Assembly: GCA_964016875.1 (NCBI GenBank)
Contig: OZ024721.1
Span: forward strand, 14,986,109-15,050,108
Length of the DNA stretch: 64,000 nucleotides
Direction: 5' to 3'
Origin: Fallopia convolvulus
Lineage: Eukaryota > Streptophyta > Magnoliopsida > Caryophyllales > Polygonaceae
In this document: one piece after another, positions 48,898 to 60,450 of the stretch
How positions within the stretch are numbered: position 1 is the first letter of the stretch
Layout: every line of letters begins with the position of its first letter
The notes under the pieces: generated by a model
Seen by the model: only the letters and a program-made list of their open reading frames with translations
Database searches by the model: none
Told to the model about the DNA's origin: nothing
Position numbers and translations under genes: made by a program

Positions 48898-49209
48898 TTT
48901 TGATGCACAAACAATAGTTTATTTATGCATAAACTCACAGTTTTGATGAACAAAATCACAGTTTTGATGAACAAATCCACATTATTGATGAACAAATCCA
49001 CAATACTGATGAACAATCTGGGCGCGTGTCCTATTTCCGTTTTTTTTCAAAAATACGTGAATAATTCGCCAATAATTCGCCCGTGCCGTTTTTTCCCCTT
49101 TTTAAGTGAAATGATCAGCGCCTTTGATTTTTCTTGATCCAACGACTCTTGTTCTTTCTTATTTCGCACTTGGGCGCCCATTCGCACCTGAACCGGACCC
49201 TTTTTTGTA

Positions 49210-49640
49210 AAAGGAAATATATTAATATGGCTTGATTTGTATGATTGTATCTAAATTTCCCAAATCTTTTTGATTTGAAAATATCATAGCTAATTTTTTT
49301 TATCCAAAAAGATCATCTTTATTTGTACGGTTCTGTCTTTTTTTTTTTTATAAACATATGATTCTATCTACAATCAAACAAATCATATGATTTCACAATT
49401 TATAATTTTTACATAAATTAAAACGTTGGAATATATATATTTTATAAAAGGAAAATATATTAATATGGCTTGATTTGTATGATTGTATCTAAATTTCCCA
49501 AATCTTTTTGATTTGAAAATATCATAGCTAGTTTTTTTATCCAAAAAATCATCTTTATTTGTACGGTCTTTTTTTTTATAAAAATATGATTCTATCTAAA
49601 TTGCCATAAATATAGCTAGATCTTTATCCAAATTAAAGAT
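49210..49640. repeat. 238-bp tandem duplication with the MULE empty site
   Basis: The block starting aaaaggaaatatattaatat (49209) recurs at 49447 with near identity. The sequence before the second copy (49409-49446, acataaattaaaacgttgg) also matches the sequence left of the MULE (46697-46733). The second copy therefore shows the locus without the MULE insertion. Confidence 0.85.
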
Positions 49641-50028
49641 TACATAAGTTCAAATTTTAAATTTTTAAATTTTTTTATGATTTAGTGAAAAAAATAAATT
49701 TGTTCATATCTAAATGGTATCGATAAATCACAATTACTCATCAATGGACAAATTAATACGGAGTATTGAAAAATCTTAAACTAATTATGGTGTCTTCCGT
49801 CAATTTGTTGATGAGATTACCCACCCAATTACGGTGTCTTCCGTCAATTTACGTACAAAATACCAAGTTGAATAATGAAGTACTTTTATTGATGGACAAG
49901 GAGAATGAAAGGGCAATGGAAACAACAACAAATTGATCAATCAAAAGAAGATCAACCAAAAATCGATAGACGGCTTTTCAGTGCAGAGCAACCAAAAATC
50001 GATTTGAAAGGCTACCATTAGCAAGGAG

Positions 50029-50162
50029 TCCAAGGACATATGAGCGGTATGTTCTTGATGGAGAAGGAGAATGAATGTTATGAACAAATATTGAATCCAA
50101 GGATATATGAGCGGTATGTTCTTGATGGAGAAGGAGAATGAACGTTATGAACAAATATTGAA
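50029..50162. repeat. 67-bp tandem duplication
   Basis: Two adjacent copies with tgagcggtatgttcttgatg at 50041 and 50108 and nearly identical remainders. Confidence 0.92.
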
Positions 50163-50439
50163 TGAGCTTAGAAAAAGAACCTAAAAGATGATTTTTTAAA
50201 ATGTATTTAGATTTAATTACTTATTATTTATAATTATAGTTAAATATGACATGTAAATTATGGGGCAGAATATAATATGATGTGGCATATGATGCGTAAA
50301 AAATGATATGACATGGCTTCATAAAAAGATGACACGTGGTAAAATCCAAGATGATACATTCTAGGAACGACATGTGGAAAATGATGAGGTGGCGCAATGT
50401 GGAGGCTCCAAACCTTATTGCTTTTATATATATAGTAGA
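50163..50439 (-). mobile_element. 5' portion of Helitron I, same family as Helitron A
   Basis: On the minus strand it starts TCTACTATATATATAAAAGC after an A (plus 50440), identical to the start of Helitron A, and stays similar for about 200 bp. I could not find its 3' hairpin and CTAG, which should lie further left; the 67-bp duplication and other sequence may belong to it. Confidence 0.65.
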
Positions 50440-52072
50440 TTAGGTAGATTTTAAAATTATTATCTAAAACAAAATAAATAAATCTTAAAAAAGAATTTAA
50501 AATTAACAAATAATTTTTTTAAAAAACATTTTGACTATGTTAATGTTTGCTCATAGATATATATTAGAAAAATCTTAGTATTAATAAATTTGAGTGTACA
50601 ATGTAATTAGCCACGAACGGCCGGGTACTATGTTTTCGAATACCGTGCTTTACAATACACTTATTTACTAATCAAGTAATCATATATGTTCAACCTTGTT
50701 CGTATTTGGGTACTTAATTTAATTAATCGTATGGTCCAAATACAACAGCTGTACGTACCTATATATATTATTTTAATATTAATTGTGTTGATCGTTAGAT
50801 GGCACATGCAGTTGGAATTTTACCAAGACCGTTACCATAAGAAGACTTGGACTTCATAATAGGCCACTTTGAATTTTGTCCTTATTTAGGTTAAGTAGTG
50901 AGAATTTCTTTTAGGCCATGCTCTAAACTATGGAAAATGTGTTGCTTTTTTGTTTTAAGGGAAATAAAAATCAAAATAAGTAAGCCGGAATTTGAACAAG
51001 GAATAGTTCAGCTTGCGGAAGTTGATGTACGAAAGTGCATGGAAAGTAGTTTCCTAGAGCTACCTCCTCTATTTTCAATTCTACTAATCAAACCATTACA
51101 ATCGGCCATTGATTATGCATGCATGTTGTTTTCTTCAGGTAGGGCTTAATGTTTATACGTGACGTAGTTTAACATTAGTTGTTTAAGTGTCCCAAATTAT
51201 TTGTATACTTTAAAAATGTTTGTATTTTCCCCCGTTCAGAGCTTGGAAGAATTACGTGACACCTATAACATACATGCAAGAACAAAGACAATAGTTTCCA
51301 CCAAAATTAATTTAATAAATCTATAGTAAATCGCAGATGAAAAATAGGGTGTGGAATAAGAAACTTTCCATTGTAAGAGTCAATAAAATTTTCTAACATA
51401 GTTATATTTTTTCTATTTAAAAAATACAAAATATTGAAAAATATTTAAAGAAACTTTTAAAATTATTAATACATAACTATAATAAAACTTAATACATTCA
51501 TACCTTTTTCATAATATATAGTAAAAAATTATTATAGTATAAGATAAGACTGAAAAAGATGTAAAAAAAAAAAATTTAGACAAAGAAGAGAACATATTTT
51601 ATTGAGAAACTAAAATATTTCAGAATACAATTACATTAACAAACCAAGAGTTTATAAACAACTTATACAATTATGTTTTAGAATACATTTATGTTAAAAA
51701 AAATGTTTCAGAATACAAAAATTTGAATCTATAAATACTTAAGACTCGTAACTAAAAAATAAAAACTCTCGTGCTAATAATGAATTATGTGATCCAAGAC
51801 ATCCCAACAATAACTTATTGTTTCAAAGCTTTCACAATTACATTATGAAACTAGAAAGTTTAGCAAAAGACAAAAACATTATGAGTAAATTATTTGTCAG
51901 AATTGGTTTGTATATGTCCAATTTACAAATTAAACGTTCATAATTTTTTACTCAAATGTCAGATTGGAGTATTACGGGATACCATCCAGAATAATTTTTT
52001 TTTCTAGCATCCCAAAATGCCAAAGATTTGAGGGTACCAACCGACCGAAAATTCCCTAAGATTAATTTTTAA
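50440..52072. other. AT-rich intergenic, no gene recognised
   Basis: An 83-codon ORF at 50898-51149 has no motif I know. Otherwise A/T-rich with no repeats of note. Confidence 0.4.
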
Positions 52073-53113
52073 CTAGTGTAATTCCCGTAAATTTACGGGT
52101 AGTTTTAAAAATTATACTATATAATATATTATAATAAATTAAAGAGAAAAAATAAAAATAATGTATATTTTAATAATTATTTTATTATTATAATTATTAA
52201 TGATATTTATAAAAAATTTAACAATTTTTTTGTTTTCTAATCTTTAAGATAAAAGTAAATAAACATGGAAAATATTTTTCTAAATCAAACGTTCTACATT
52301 CACTTTTAAGTATAAAAAATAAAAATAAATAAATAAAATGAAATAACGATTGGTTTTTAAAGTGCCATGTAGAATAAATTTTATTGATAATTTATTTTTG
52401 TTTTATTATGTATTAGCATAGATATAGATAGAAATTTATATCGATAACTTTTTTTTCAACAATCGGATAAAAATATTTTAGCACAATCTTAAGATAGCAT
52501 ATATAATATTGCTTTTCAATATCAATAAACATAGATAGAAAATGATATGGATAAAAATTTATTTTGATACATTGATTATTTTATAAAATCTAAAATTTCC
52601 TTTTTTATATTTAAAGAATTTTTGAAGAATAAAATCAATATTTACATAGATAGAAATATATATATATATATATATTATCTATTTTATAAAATCTTAAATC
52701 TTACCCTAAAAAACCCAATCTTTATAAATTCATTTTTTTATTTAGTAATGTTTATTATTTGATTAAATATTTTTAAATATGATTGTATATTAATTAATTA
52801 CTTTATTTTTTAGCATGTGATACTATATGAAAAATCTATCTGTTATATATTTTTTAGCATGTGATGCTATATGAAAAATCTATGCATATAATATGATATC
52901 TATCTGTTATATATTTTATGAGGTGGCTAAGAATTTAAGAGAAATCTTGATTTCTAGAATTATTATTTGAGTATAATGTGCAGGGGGCTTTCTAGAATTA
53001 TTATTTAGTTTTTTAAGTTGAAAAAAGATTTTTCATTATTTTATTCAGGTTATACCACGTGGCGCAAATTTTTACACAGACTTGGTTTCTGCTTTATAAT
53101 GTATTAGGGTAGA
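52073..53113 (-). mobile_element. Non-autonomous Helitron F
   Basis: On the minus strand it begins TCTACCCTAATACATTATAAAG after an A. It ends with the perfect 16-bp palindrome CCCGTAAATTTACGGG (plus 52084-52099), seven nucleotides, CTAG (plus 52073-52076) and T. Both termini obey the Helitron rules. Its first 80 bp match Helitron H. No coding sequence. Confidence 0.82.
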
Positions 53114-53661
53114 TTGTTTTTGTCCAAAAAAGATAATGAAATTAAGTTTAATTTTCCAAATGTCTTGAGAATGTATATGCCACACCTATAATATGAGTTC
53201 GGTTAGGGAGGTTAATTGTCAAAACTACCGCTACACTATAAGCAATTCATTCGTAGATAATGTAGATAGAATGAAGATGATACTGTACGTATGAGGAAAT
53301 ATCTTGATTTCATGAAAATAAAACTACATATTGATTTTGTACGTATCCTATACCGACTTCAGCTGGCGAAGCAGTTCGCTTAGAATAAATATTATTTAAT
53401 TGTAAAGTCAAGCATAGAATAATCATGGCCCACTCTTTTTTACTTATCTTTAGGTTGATTCACTATTATAAATAATTTCCCGCCTTTGATTGGAGGGTTT
53501 AGTCAACACACTACAACTCTGAACATGTAGCAGTCAATAATCAAACTTGCTATATATTGAGGTCCCATTTTCTTCCTTCTTCCCCACAAACCACAAAATA
53601 TCATTCAACATTTCCTAGAAGAAGAAGAAGAATCCCATCTTTCTTAAAAAAAAGATTGAAG

Positions 53662-54192
53662 ATGATGCTGAGCTTGATCTTCATAGTTGGGTTCTTCTCT
53701 CTATTACTCCTCCCAATCACCTGCCTCTCTGTTCTCTTGGCTCTCGAGCCCCAGCACTCCGCTGCTACCGCTTCCGACGATGACAAGCCCAGCTGAGCTC
53801 CATCTGGAGGCTCCTACTCGACCATGTAATGTTCCCGGGAGCCACTAGTGCAAGGCGGAAGGCGGCGGCGGCGCAGAGCAAAGAAGATGGGGCCGCCGGA
53901 GTGAGGCGGTTGGCGGGGGCGGCGGGAGGCCGGGGAGGAGTGTAGGGTGTGTTTGTGTGAGGTTGAGCAAGGGGAGGAGGTTAGTGATCTCCGGTGTAAG
54001 CACCTCTTCCACAAGGTTTGTCTGGATTCCTGGATTGGCTCTGGCCATGCCACGTGTCCTCTCTGCCGTGGCCGTGTTTTCGCTCCGGCACTGTCCGAGG
54101 GAGCCGGCTCCTCCGAGTTGCTCTTCTTTCAGTTCAGCTCGTTGGCCGGCTCCCGGAGGTCCCGAAGGGACGGTAATTGGTGGATAAGATGA
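53662..54192 (+). pseudogene. RING-H2 finger (ATL-like) gene with disrupted middle
   Basis: An ATG at 53662 opens MMLSLIFIVGFFSLLLLPIT, a signal-anchor segment, and stops at 53796. The same frame resumes later with a complete RING-H2: CRVC (from 53941), CKHLFHKVC, then CPLCR, with the HxxH arrangement of ATL-type E3 ligases, ending at 54192. Between them this frame has three stops (53794, 53827, 53902). The +1 frame across 53791-53940 is open and reads protein-like (SSIWRLLLDHVMFPGATSAR). Two compensating frameshifts, one near 53790 and one in the G-rich run near 53930, would explain this. Either the gene is recently broken or the sequence has two indel errors. If intact it would be a membrane-anchored ubiquitin ligase. 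Confidence 0.75.
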
Positions 54193-54689
54193 AATAGCTT
54201 GTTCTTGTTTTAAATTGTAATGTGGTAAAAAGCACAGATTATTTGTTTCTTTTCTTGTTTCTTTATTTCTGTTTACGTTTGTTCCATCATTCGACTTATG
54301 TATTATGCATATGTAATTGAGCCATCGATCGTACCAATTGATGAAGATCGATCGTGCGTCTAAGATTAATACGATGGATTCACGAACGTTTTGCAGCAAC
54401 GACAAAGCTAAATAGCTAGGATCGAGGGGTTAATCATGGAATGATGAACTTGATCGAATCGATCGAGCATTGAAGATAGGGATATGTATAGTTTGTTGAA
54501 GATTATCGGCCGCTCATATCTGAAAAAATAGTACGTGGTACAAAATGATACTATATGTACACTAGCTAGCACACCCATGCATGCAAATTTCTTATGATCG
54601 ACAAATCTCTATATCAAATGAAGATAACTATATATTCATTTGATTAGCATCCAGGCTTGATTTTTGTTTAATCTATTTTTGTTGGATCA
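54193..54689. other. 3' flank of the RING gene
   Basis: Mixed sequence with several gatcgatcg palindromes (54340-54460). No gene seen. Confidence 0.35.
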
Positions 54690-55359
54690 AAGGGTGTTAA
54701 TAGCCTCTTCATAAGGCAGCGGAATAAACACAAAGCAAGTATACAAACATAAGCTATAAAACAAGAGACATAGTTCCTTATAAAGAAACCCTACAACAAT
54801 CAACTAGTTGTGTGGGTAAACCTCTACCTTTGTTGGAAGATTTTGAATTACTTACTTCTTTATTGATTGTTCCTCAGTTACAATAGACAAAACTCAAACT
54901 TTTCAGTTTCTAACCGTTTTGGACTCTAGGAGCATTAATGAATCTTCTCAATCTAGTCCCTAAACGAATAATACAATTAAAGCAAGTAAATCAAACCTTA
55001 CACCTGTAATTAACTACTCAGTTCCCTTGCGTACCAGAACATCTTTCTTTTCGTTGTCGAGATCGCACACTCACCGTTAGTGACTTCTCAAGGTCTTCTT
55101 TCTTTCTCAACTCACTCTAGGGTTTAGTTTTTGTGCTTGGGAGAAGTAAGTTGCAAACTCACTATTCATTGGTATTTATAGGCACATTATCCTTGGAACC
55201 CAATCCTTATCCTTTTTTCATTTGTCCGAAATGTACTTGTCTTGCTCTTTAAGGAAGTGTAGTTTTCTCACCTGTAATTTTGTCATGAAGTTGAGCCGAT
55301 TATTGTTGTTTAGGCCACTCATAGTGCCTCAACTTCTGAATGATGGCTAAGTCCAATTC

Positions 55360-57391
55360 CTAGCCAAGTTCCACTTCCTCCTTAGGATCATAAAGTTCTT
55401 CCTTTTTCAGGAATCTTTTCACCAACGCAGCGTAAGGAAGGGAGTGGGAGGGCATACTCACACACTTGGCCATGAGACCAAGTATGAACCTGGGCAGGAT
55501 GATCGGTTGGCGGCAAAGGAAGTGATCTAGAAGAATTGCGCCTTGAATATTGAGAGTGTTGTGCTTCTCCTGCCGAGGGATCACTACCTTGACGAGGAAT
55601 TGATGAGCCAGCTTTGCAATGAGCGACAAATTGTGAATTGGTAAGCCCTTGGATGCATAGTTATTAAAATCGCGATTCGAGTCGTAAAATCGTACAATTT
55701 TTAAAAAATGATACAGTTTTTTTTACTTTTTTTTTTCACCTACTATCAACTTTTTTAAATATTCATGTTTATTTATAATGTAAAATCTTACGATTCTACA
55801 ATCCGATTTACGATCCGATCCATAAGTCCTATCACGATCCGATCCTAGAATCCCGATTTTAAAAATAATGCTTGGATGGGATACACCCTTCATAGAGGTG
55901 GTTCATAAGCTCGTCCTTGTTGAAGAAGTCCAAGTTCTTTATGTGAAGTCTGGCCAACCTTTCCCCAAGTACCTTCAATCGTCAACGAATTGTGGACACA
56001 AAGAACAGGAACTCATCGCCCTTGATGGTTATTGCCCCCGTTATACCATCAGCAGAGAGGGAGAAGGAAGAGTAGAATATAGGGACTTGGTCCGGATCTA
56101 CTAGGGCAGACTCACAACAGAGTTCTTCCCATTGTTGGAACTTAATGAGTTCACATAATACACCAAGCTCGTTGTTGTTGTTGATGAAGTCAGAAGAGAG
56201 GACAAGGGAAGTGATCAACTTACATTCCCCAGATTTGGAGCTTTGGAAGCCTCTGTTCCCTTGTCCTGTGGAGCTATTATTCCCACAATCTCATCGATCC
56301 TCATCGATCCTAGGCCTTTTGGTGCACTTGTTCTTCTTTGCCTTCTTCTTTGCTAGAGTTGTGATGGGATTGGAGGAGTTCTCAAGAATGAGGATCGAGT
56401 CCTTGATCTATAGGATAAGGGAACCGCGTCCTGCAGGTTCGACAACGATTTGCTAATCATCGTTTGGGAGCTCGTTGGTCTGGTGTTTCTCACCATCGAC
56501 ATCAAAGGTTGCTTATTGCTCGTCATCAAGGTTGACATGAAGATCATCATGGTTGAGCACCTCAGTTTCGTCACCCTCGAAGGAGTTTCCATCATTAGCA
56601 TCGGAGACGTCCTCGACAACCTCATCTTGGTCCAGTGTGCCTATTTCGGGCCGTTTTAGTAGTCTCCTTGGCCTCTTCATCTTCGTCTTCTTCTTCTTCA
56701 TCGTTTCCCTCACCAATATCCCTTGCGCATTTCCTTGAGGTTTGTGGGGAAGATGGGGACTTGGTGTTGGAGGCGTTTAATTCAACCTCTATCTCTTCCA
56801 AACAAGCGTTTTCTTCGGGTGTTCCCAAGACAAGAGGATTGGGAGCACACTTCTTCGTCGGAGATAGAGTCACCCAAATCGACGTGTTCCACTTCTATGG
56901 AACAACAGTGGTAGTGGGAGAGGAGGGAACAACCTTTTCCATGGTGGAGGAAGAGTTTTTTCTTTGGTGGGAGGTGGTGGTGGTGTATTCTCTTTGATTG
57001 GAGATGGGGATGGAGGTGTGGTTGCCTTTTGGGGAGGAAGAGGTGGGAGTTCCAATTGTGTGTGTGTGTGGGGGGGGGGGGGTAGAGAAGAGGTTTCAAC
57101 AGTAGAAAGAGGTGGTGGAGGAGAGTTAGGTTTTGATGAGGGAAGAGATTGTTGAGGGGTGGAAGGTGAAGGTTGGGGTTCCTTTGCAACGGAACCCATG
57201 ATTTGGTCAAGAGAGAAGAGTCTTTTCCCCCTAGGGTTTTTTGAGGAAGAAGAAGCTTTAGAGTGTTTTGATTTGGAGGTTTTGGATTTTGGGAGATTGG
57301 GACCGAAGTTGTTTACTATCTTTGTATAGGGAGAGAATGATGGAGGGTGAAGATTTAGGGTTTGAGGAAGAAGGGGGTTTGGAGGAGGCAT
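55360..57391 (-). pseudogene. Putative plant transposon protein (PF20167-like), broken
   Basis: The N-terminal part (57391 leftwards) is a low-complexity basic and proline-rich region beginning MPPPNPLLPQTLNLHPPSF and including KRLFSLDQIM. Acidic blocks follow around 56500-56870. A folded domain follows (VPIFYSSFSLSADG then ITIKGDEFLFF near 56000-56100) and ends with NTLNIQGAILLDHFLCRQPI and LPYAALVKRFLKK (55360-55629). This order and the pattern 'plain-hydrophobic then LPYxxLxxR' match the domain Pfam calls putative plant transposon protein. Frameshifts and an inserted hAT MITE at 55656 break it. Confidence 0.6.
55656..55870. mobile_element. 215-bp hAT MITE
   Basis: Ends are catagttattaaaatcg and, reversed, cattatttttaaaatcg. 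The 8-bp target duplication cttggatg is exact (55648-55655, 55871-55878). The interior is built of cgatccgat-like words. It interrupts the transposon-protein relic, whose reading resumes across the joined flanks. Confidence 0.88.
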
Positions 57392-60300
57392 GTTGAGAAG
57401 TGTTGAGAGGGTTTCTTGACAACAAATAAATTTATAATCAAGACCCCGCTGAGTACAGGGGAGTCAGGTTCGTCCACGGGAGAAAGTCATGTATCAAGTT
57501 TTGTTACTTAAAGCGCAAGTAATCAACAAAGTAAGGGTTTTTAACAAGGAAAGAAAAAAATCTAAGGTTTAGGATATCCCCACAACAACAATCATGCATG
57601 CCAAACGCTAATGAAACACATAGATCATGCTTTTATCACATAAAGGTGTCAACTTTCGTCAACCTACGAAAGTAAATCAACTAACTTTCGTTCAATCAAT
57701 AAACTTACTATCTAATCTCTTCTACTTCAACTAGGATTGATCCGCTATCGCTTCAAAACCCTAAATTGACTATTCTGATTCAAGATTTCCGCTTTCGCTT
57801 CAACTATGAATGAGAAATTCCTATCAACTTTCGTTTCAAGGATTAACAACAAGAGAATAGATTTATGCAATAAAAACAATCAAGACATGATCACAAACAA
57901 ACATGCACAATCATTGTTGGGTTTAACCCCAACCTTAGAGAGAGAAGACTACTCACAATTCATAATTAAAAGCAAAACTGAATTAAATTAAAGAGAAAGC
58001 TTACAACTTTGAATCTTAACAAAACTTGTCCTCCAAGTAATCTCTACAATCGCCCCCTCTCACGCCTCTCTCTTCTCTCCTCCTCTCCTCAATCGTGTGT
58101 TGTATATGTGTTGTGTGCCCAAACAAGAGCTAGAGAAGGGTATTTATAGAGAAACTAATCTATCTAAGATCTATCTATAAGGAAATAAATCTTCTAATAA
58201 GATATATCCCTTAAAACTATCTAATAACATAAAAGGAAATAGGATAAAAGTCTTTTATTTGTGCCGACTCGGTCTTCGCTACACCTCGGTACCGACCTGT
58301 GCACCTCGGTACCGACCCTGTTCAGCATCGAAAACAGCCTTGAGTAAAACCTGCGTAGCAGGTTCGTTACAACTCCGTTTGACTCGATTCTTTTTCCTAT
58401 GTCTTTGTAACGAATTTCTCTACCTCTTTCCAAGCTAAAACTTGATCTTCAATGACTTTATGGAATTCATTTCCTTATCTTTTCCTTAAGTGTTGGTCCT
58501 CGGTTTTGCTCTTTTTCTCAAAAGTGCTCCAAATAGCTTCTAAAAACCTACAAAACACCACCGAAGCTTATGTACACTCCATATCTTAAAGAAATACGAA
58601 AACCTACACAAACGACTCAAAACAAAACACAAAACTAAAGAAAAAGACTCAAAGACACAAAAACACACCCTAAAAACACGACTAAAAAGGCGGACATCAA
58701 AATACCCCATACTTAAACTTGCTTGTCCTCAAGCAATCACAAGACATTAACCAAAATCATCAACACATATATCAAGTCAATGCCTTTATCAAAAAGTAAC
58801 ATCAAAGCTCAAGTAGAAATAGATAGACAAGTGAATCTAACATCATCACACATATATGAGCAACCTCAAGCAAAAGCAACTAAAAATCCAACCTCACAAG
58901 GGTAATCTGTTTCTCTCAACTCTCATATGTTTGGGCATAGAATAACAACTCTCAACTCAATCCAATATACAAAAATCAACATAGCCATTGTTACTTATAT
59001 CACCAAACTCTCCACCAGAGATGTCAAAACACATAAAAATCATCAATAGAACTTAGGCTCAATGAAAAAATTCATATAAGCTTCCATTCGACCGGGTTGT
59101 AATGGGGCTTGGTAATGACAATAAGGCGTGGAAATATTTTTGGTCATGTGGTGCTAATAATATCCGGGAATAAAGACTCATAACAACTCACATATTCAAA
59201 AACTCTCAAAAGATAACATACCAAAACTCATTCATCTTTATGCACACTCATTTCGTTCAACCCCTTTTAATATCCCAACTAATCTTGCTTACAAACACTA
59301 AGGAAATTTGGCTCATGCACATTATTCACTATTCAACTCTTTTTTTTGGATTTTTCATGATCTTTCTTCTTTTTTCCTTTCTTTGTGAGGGGGCTCGGTA
59401 CCGACATACCGGGGTCGGTAACGACTCTGCATTTCTTTCTATTCTCCCCTATTTCTTTTTTTTTTTCATTACATGGTGCATACAGAGAACCAAACTCCTT
59501 TTACATGACAAACTGCAAGACTTTTTAAATACCCAAACCATATTACCCCACACTTGAACCAAACAACTCACTCAACAAAACCATCATAATAACCAACACT
59601 AAGTCCTAATACCCGAATAGGGTAAAGCTTATATCGGCTAAGGAATAATTTTGTGGAGCTAAACATAAAAGGCTTAAAGGCTCAACTTGGCTTCAAAAAG
59701 AGGATAGTGATAAGGTAGGTAAAAAGAAAGGATAAAAAATGGCTAAAACAAATAAGTTCTCCATCATATGATTTCACACGCAATGAACTAATATCTCATA
59801 AAGGCCTCAAGTAATAGATAACCATATCAATGACAAGAGATAATATGCATAAGGAGAGTAAAATCACACATGAAAGGAACAGAGATTCTTGATATTCTCC
59901 CTATAAGGCCAAAAATAACTCACAAGGTAGCAATTCCTGTTGGATTTCAGTCACATCTACTTAAGATCATATGTGCTTAATTTCATTACATGCTAAATAT
60001 CCACATAAAAGCAAATTTTCAATATGATTCAGGCAAAGCTATCCAAACATGCTATAAGGAATTACATGATCAAGCAAGTTAAAGCATATCATAGGATATC
60101 TAAGTGGAATATTATCAATCCTAAAAACACAAACAAAGACAAAGACTGAGTTCCCTTTTCCCATACCCCATACTTAAACCAAACAGTGTCCTCACTGTTT
60201 AAAGCAAAGACATAAAAAGAATAAAGAGGATAAGAAAAGGGAACTCACAAAATAAAACTGAAGTTGCTTGAAACCATTGATCACTTGAGGAGTTGAATTT

Positions 60301-60450
60301 TCTGGATTCCGTAAAGATCGGTACCGAACTTGTGAAGGTCGGTAACGAGCTTGCTGAATTGCCACCGAATGCCTTTGATTGTTATCTTCTTTGTTGTAGC
60401 ACTTCATCTTCTTGTACCCGAGTCACTTGAGAAAAACTTCTATCCCTACT

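Larger units (their letters stand above)
46734..49200. mobile_element. MULE-like element with arms of TTTGTTCAT repeats
   Basis: An exact 9-bp target duplication, ttttttgta, flanks it (46725-46733 and 49201-49209). The ends are related in inverse: gtcccgtgcgaatgg on the left and, reversed, gtccggttcaggtgcgaatgg on the right, continuing to cggcac(a/g)ggcgaatt and cgcgcccag about 240 bp in. Subterminal arrays of TTTGTTCAT(C/T) units point inwards from both sides: about 13 on the left (46965-47390) and about 15 of the complement ATGAACAAA on the right. No transposase ORF remains. A hAT element is inserted at 48048. Confidence 0.85.
54690..60450 (-). mobile_element. Decayed large retroelement, boundaries uncertain
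   Basis: A minus-strand ORF region (55360-57391) is flanked on both sides by sequence that looks like retroelement non-coding DNA. On the right, 57430-60450 is gene-free and includes ccccatacttaaac phrases. It also has three places where cggtaccgac or cggtaacgac pairs occur (58260-58320, 59395-59425, 60320-60350). On the left, 54690-55200 resembles an LTR or leader. I could not match two LTRs, so the span is a working guess. Confidence 0.4.

Noticed and set aside
53845..54405. 186-codon minus-strand ORF over the RING gene
   Set aside because: Antisense shadow; the plus strand carries all RING metal ligands in order.
56622..57210. Proline- and glutamate-rich ORFs in several frames
   Set aside because: Low-complexity part of the transposon-protein relic read in alternative frames.
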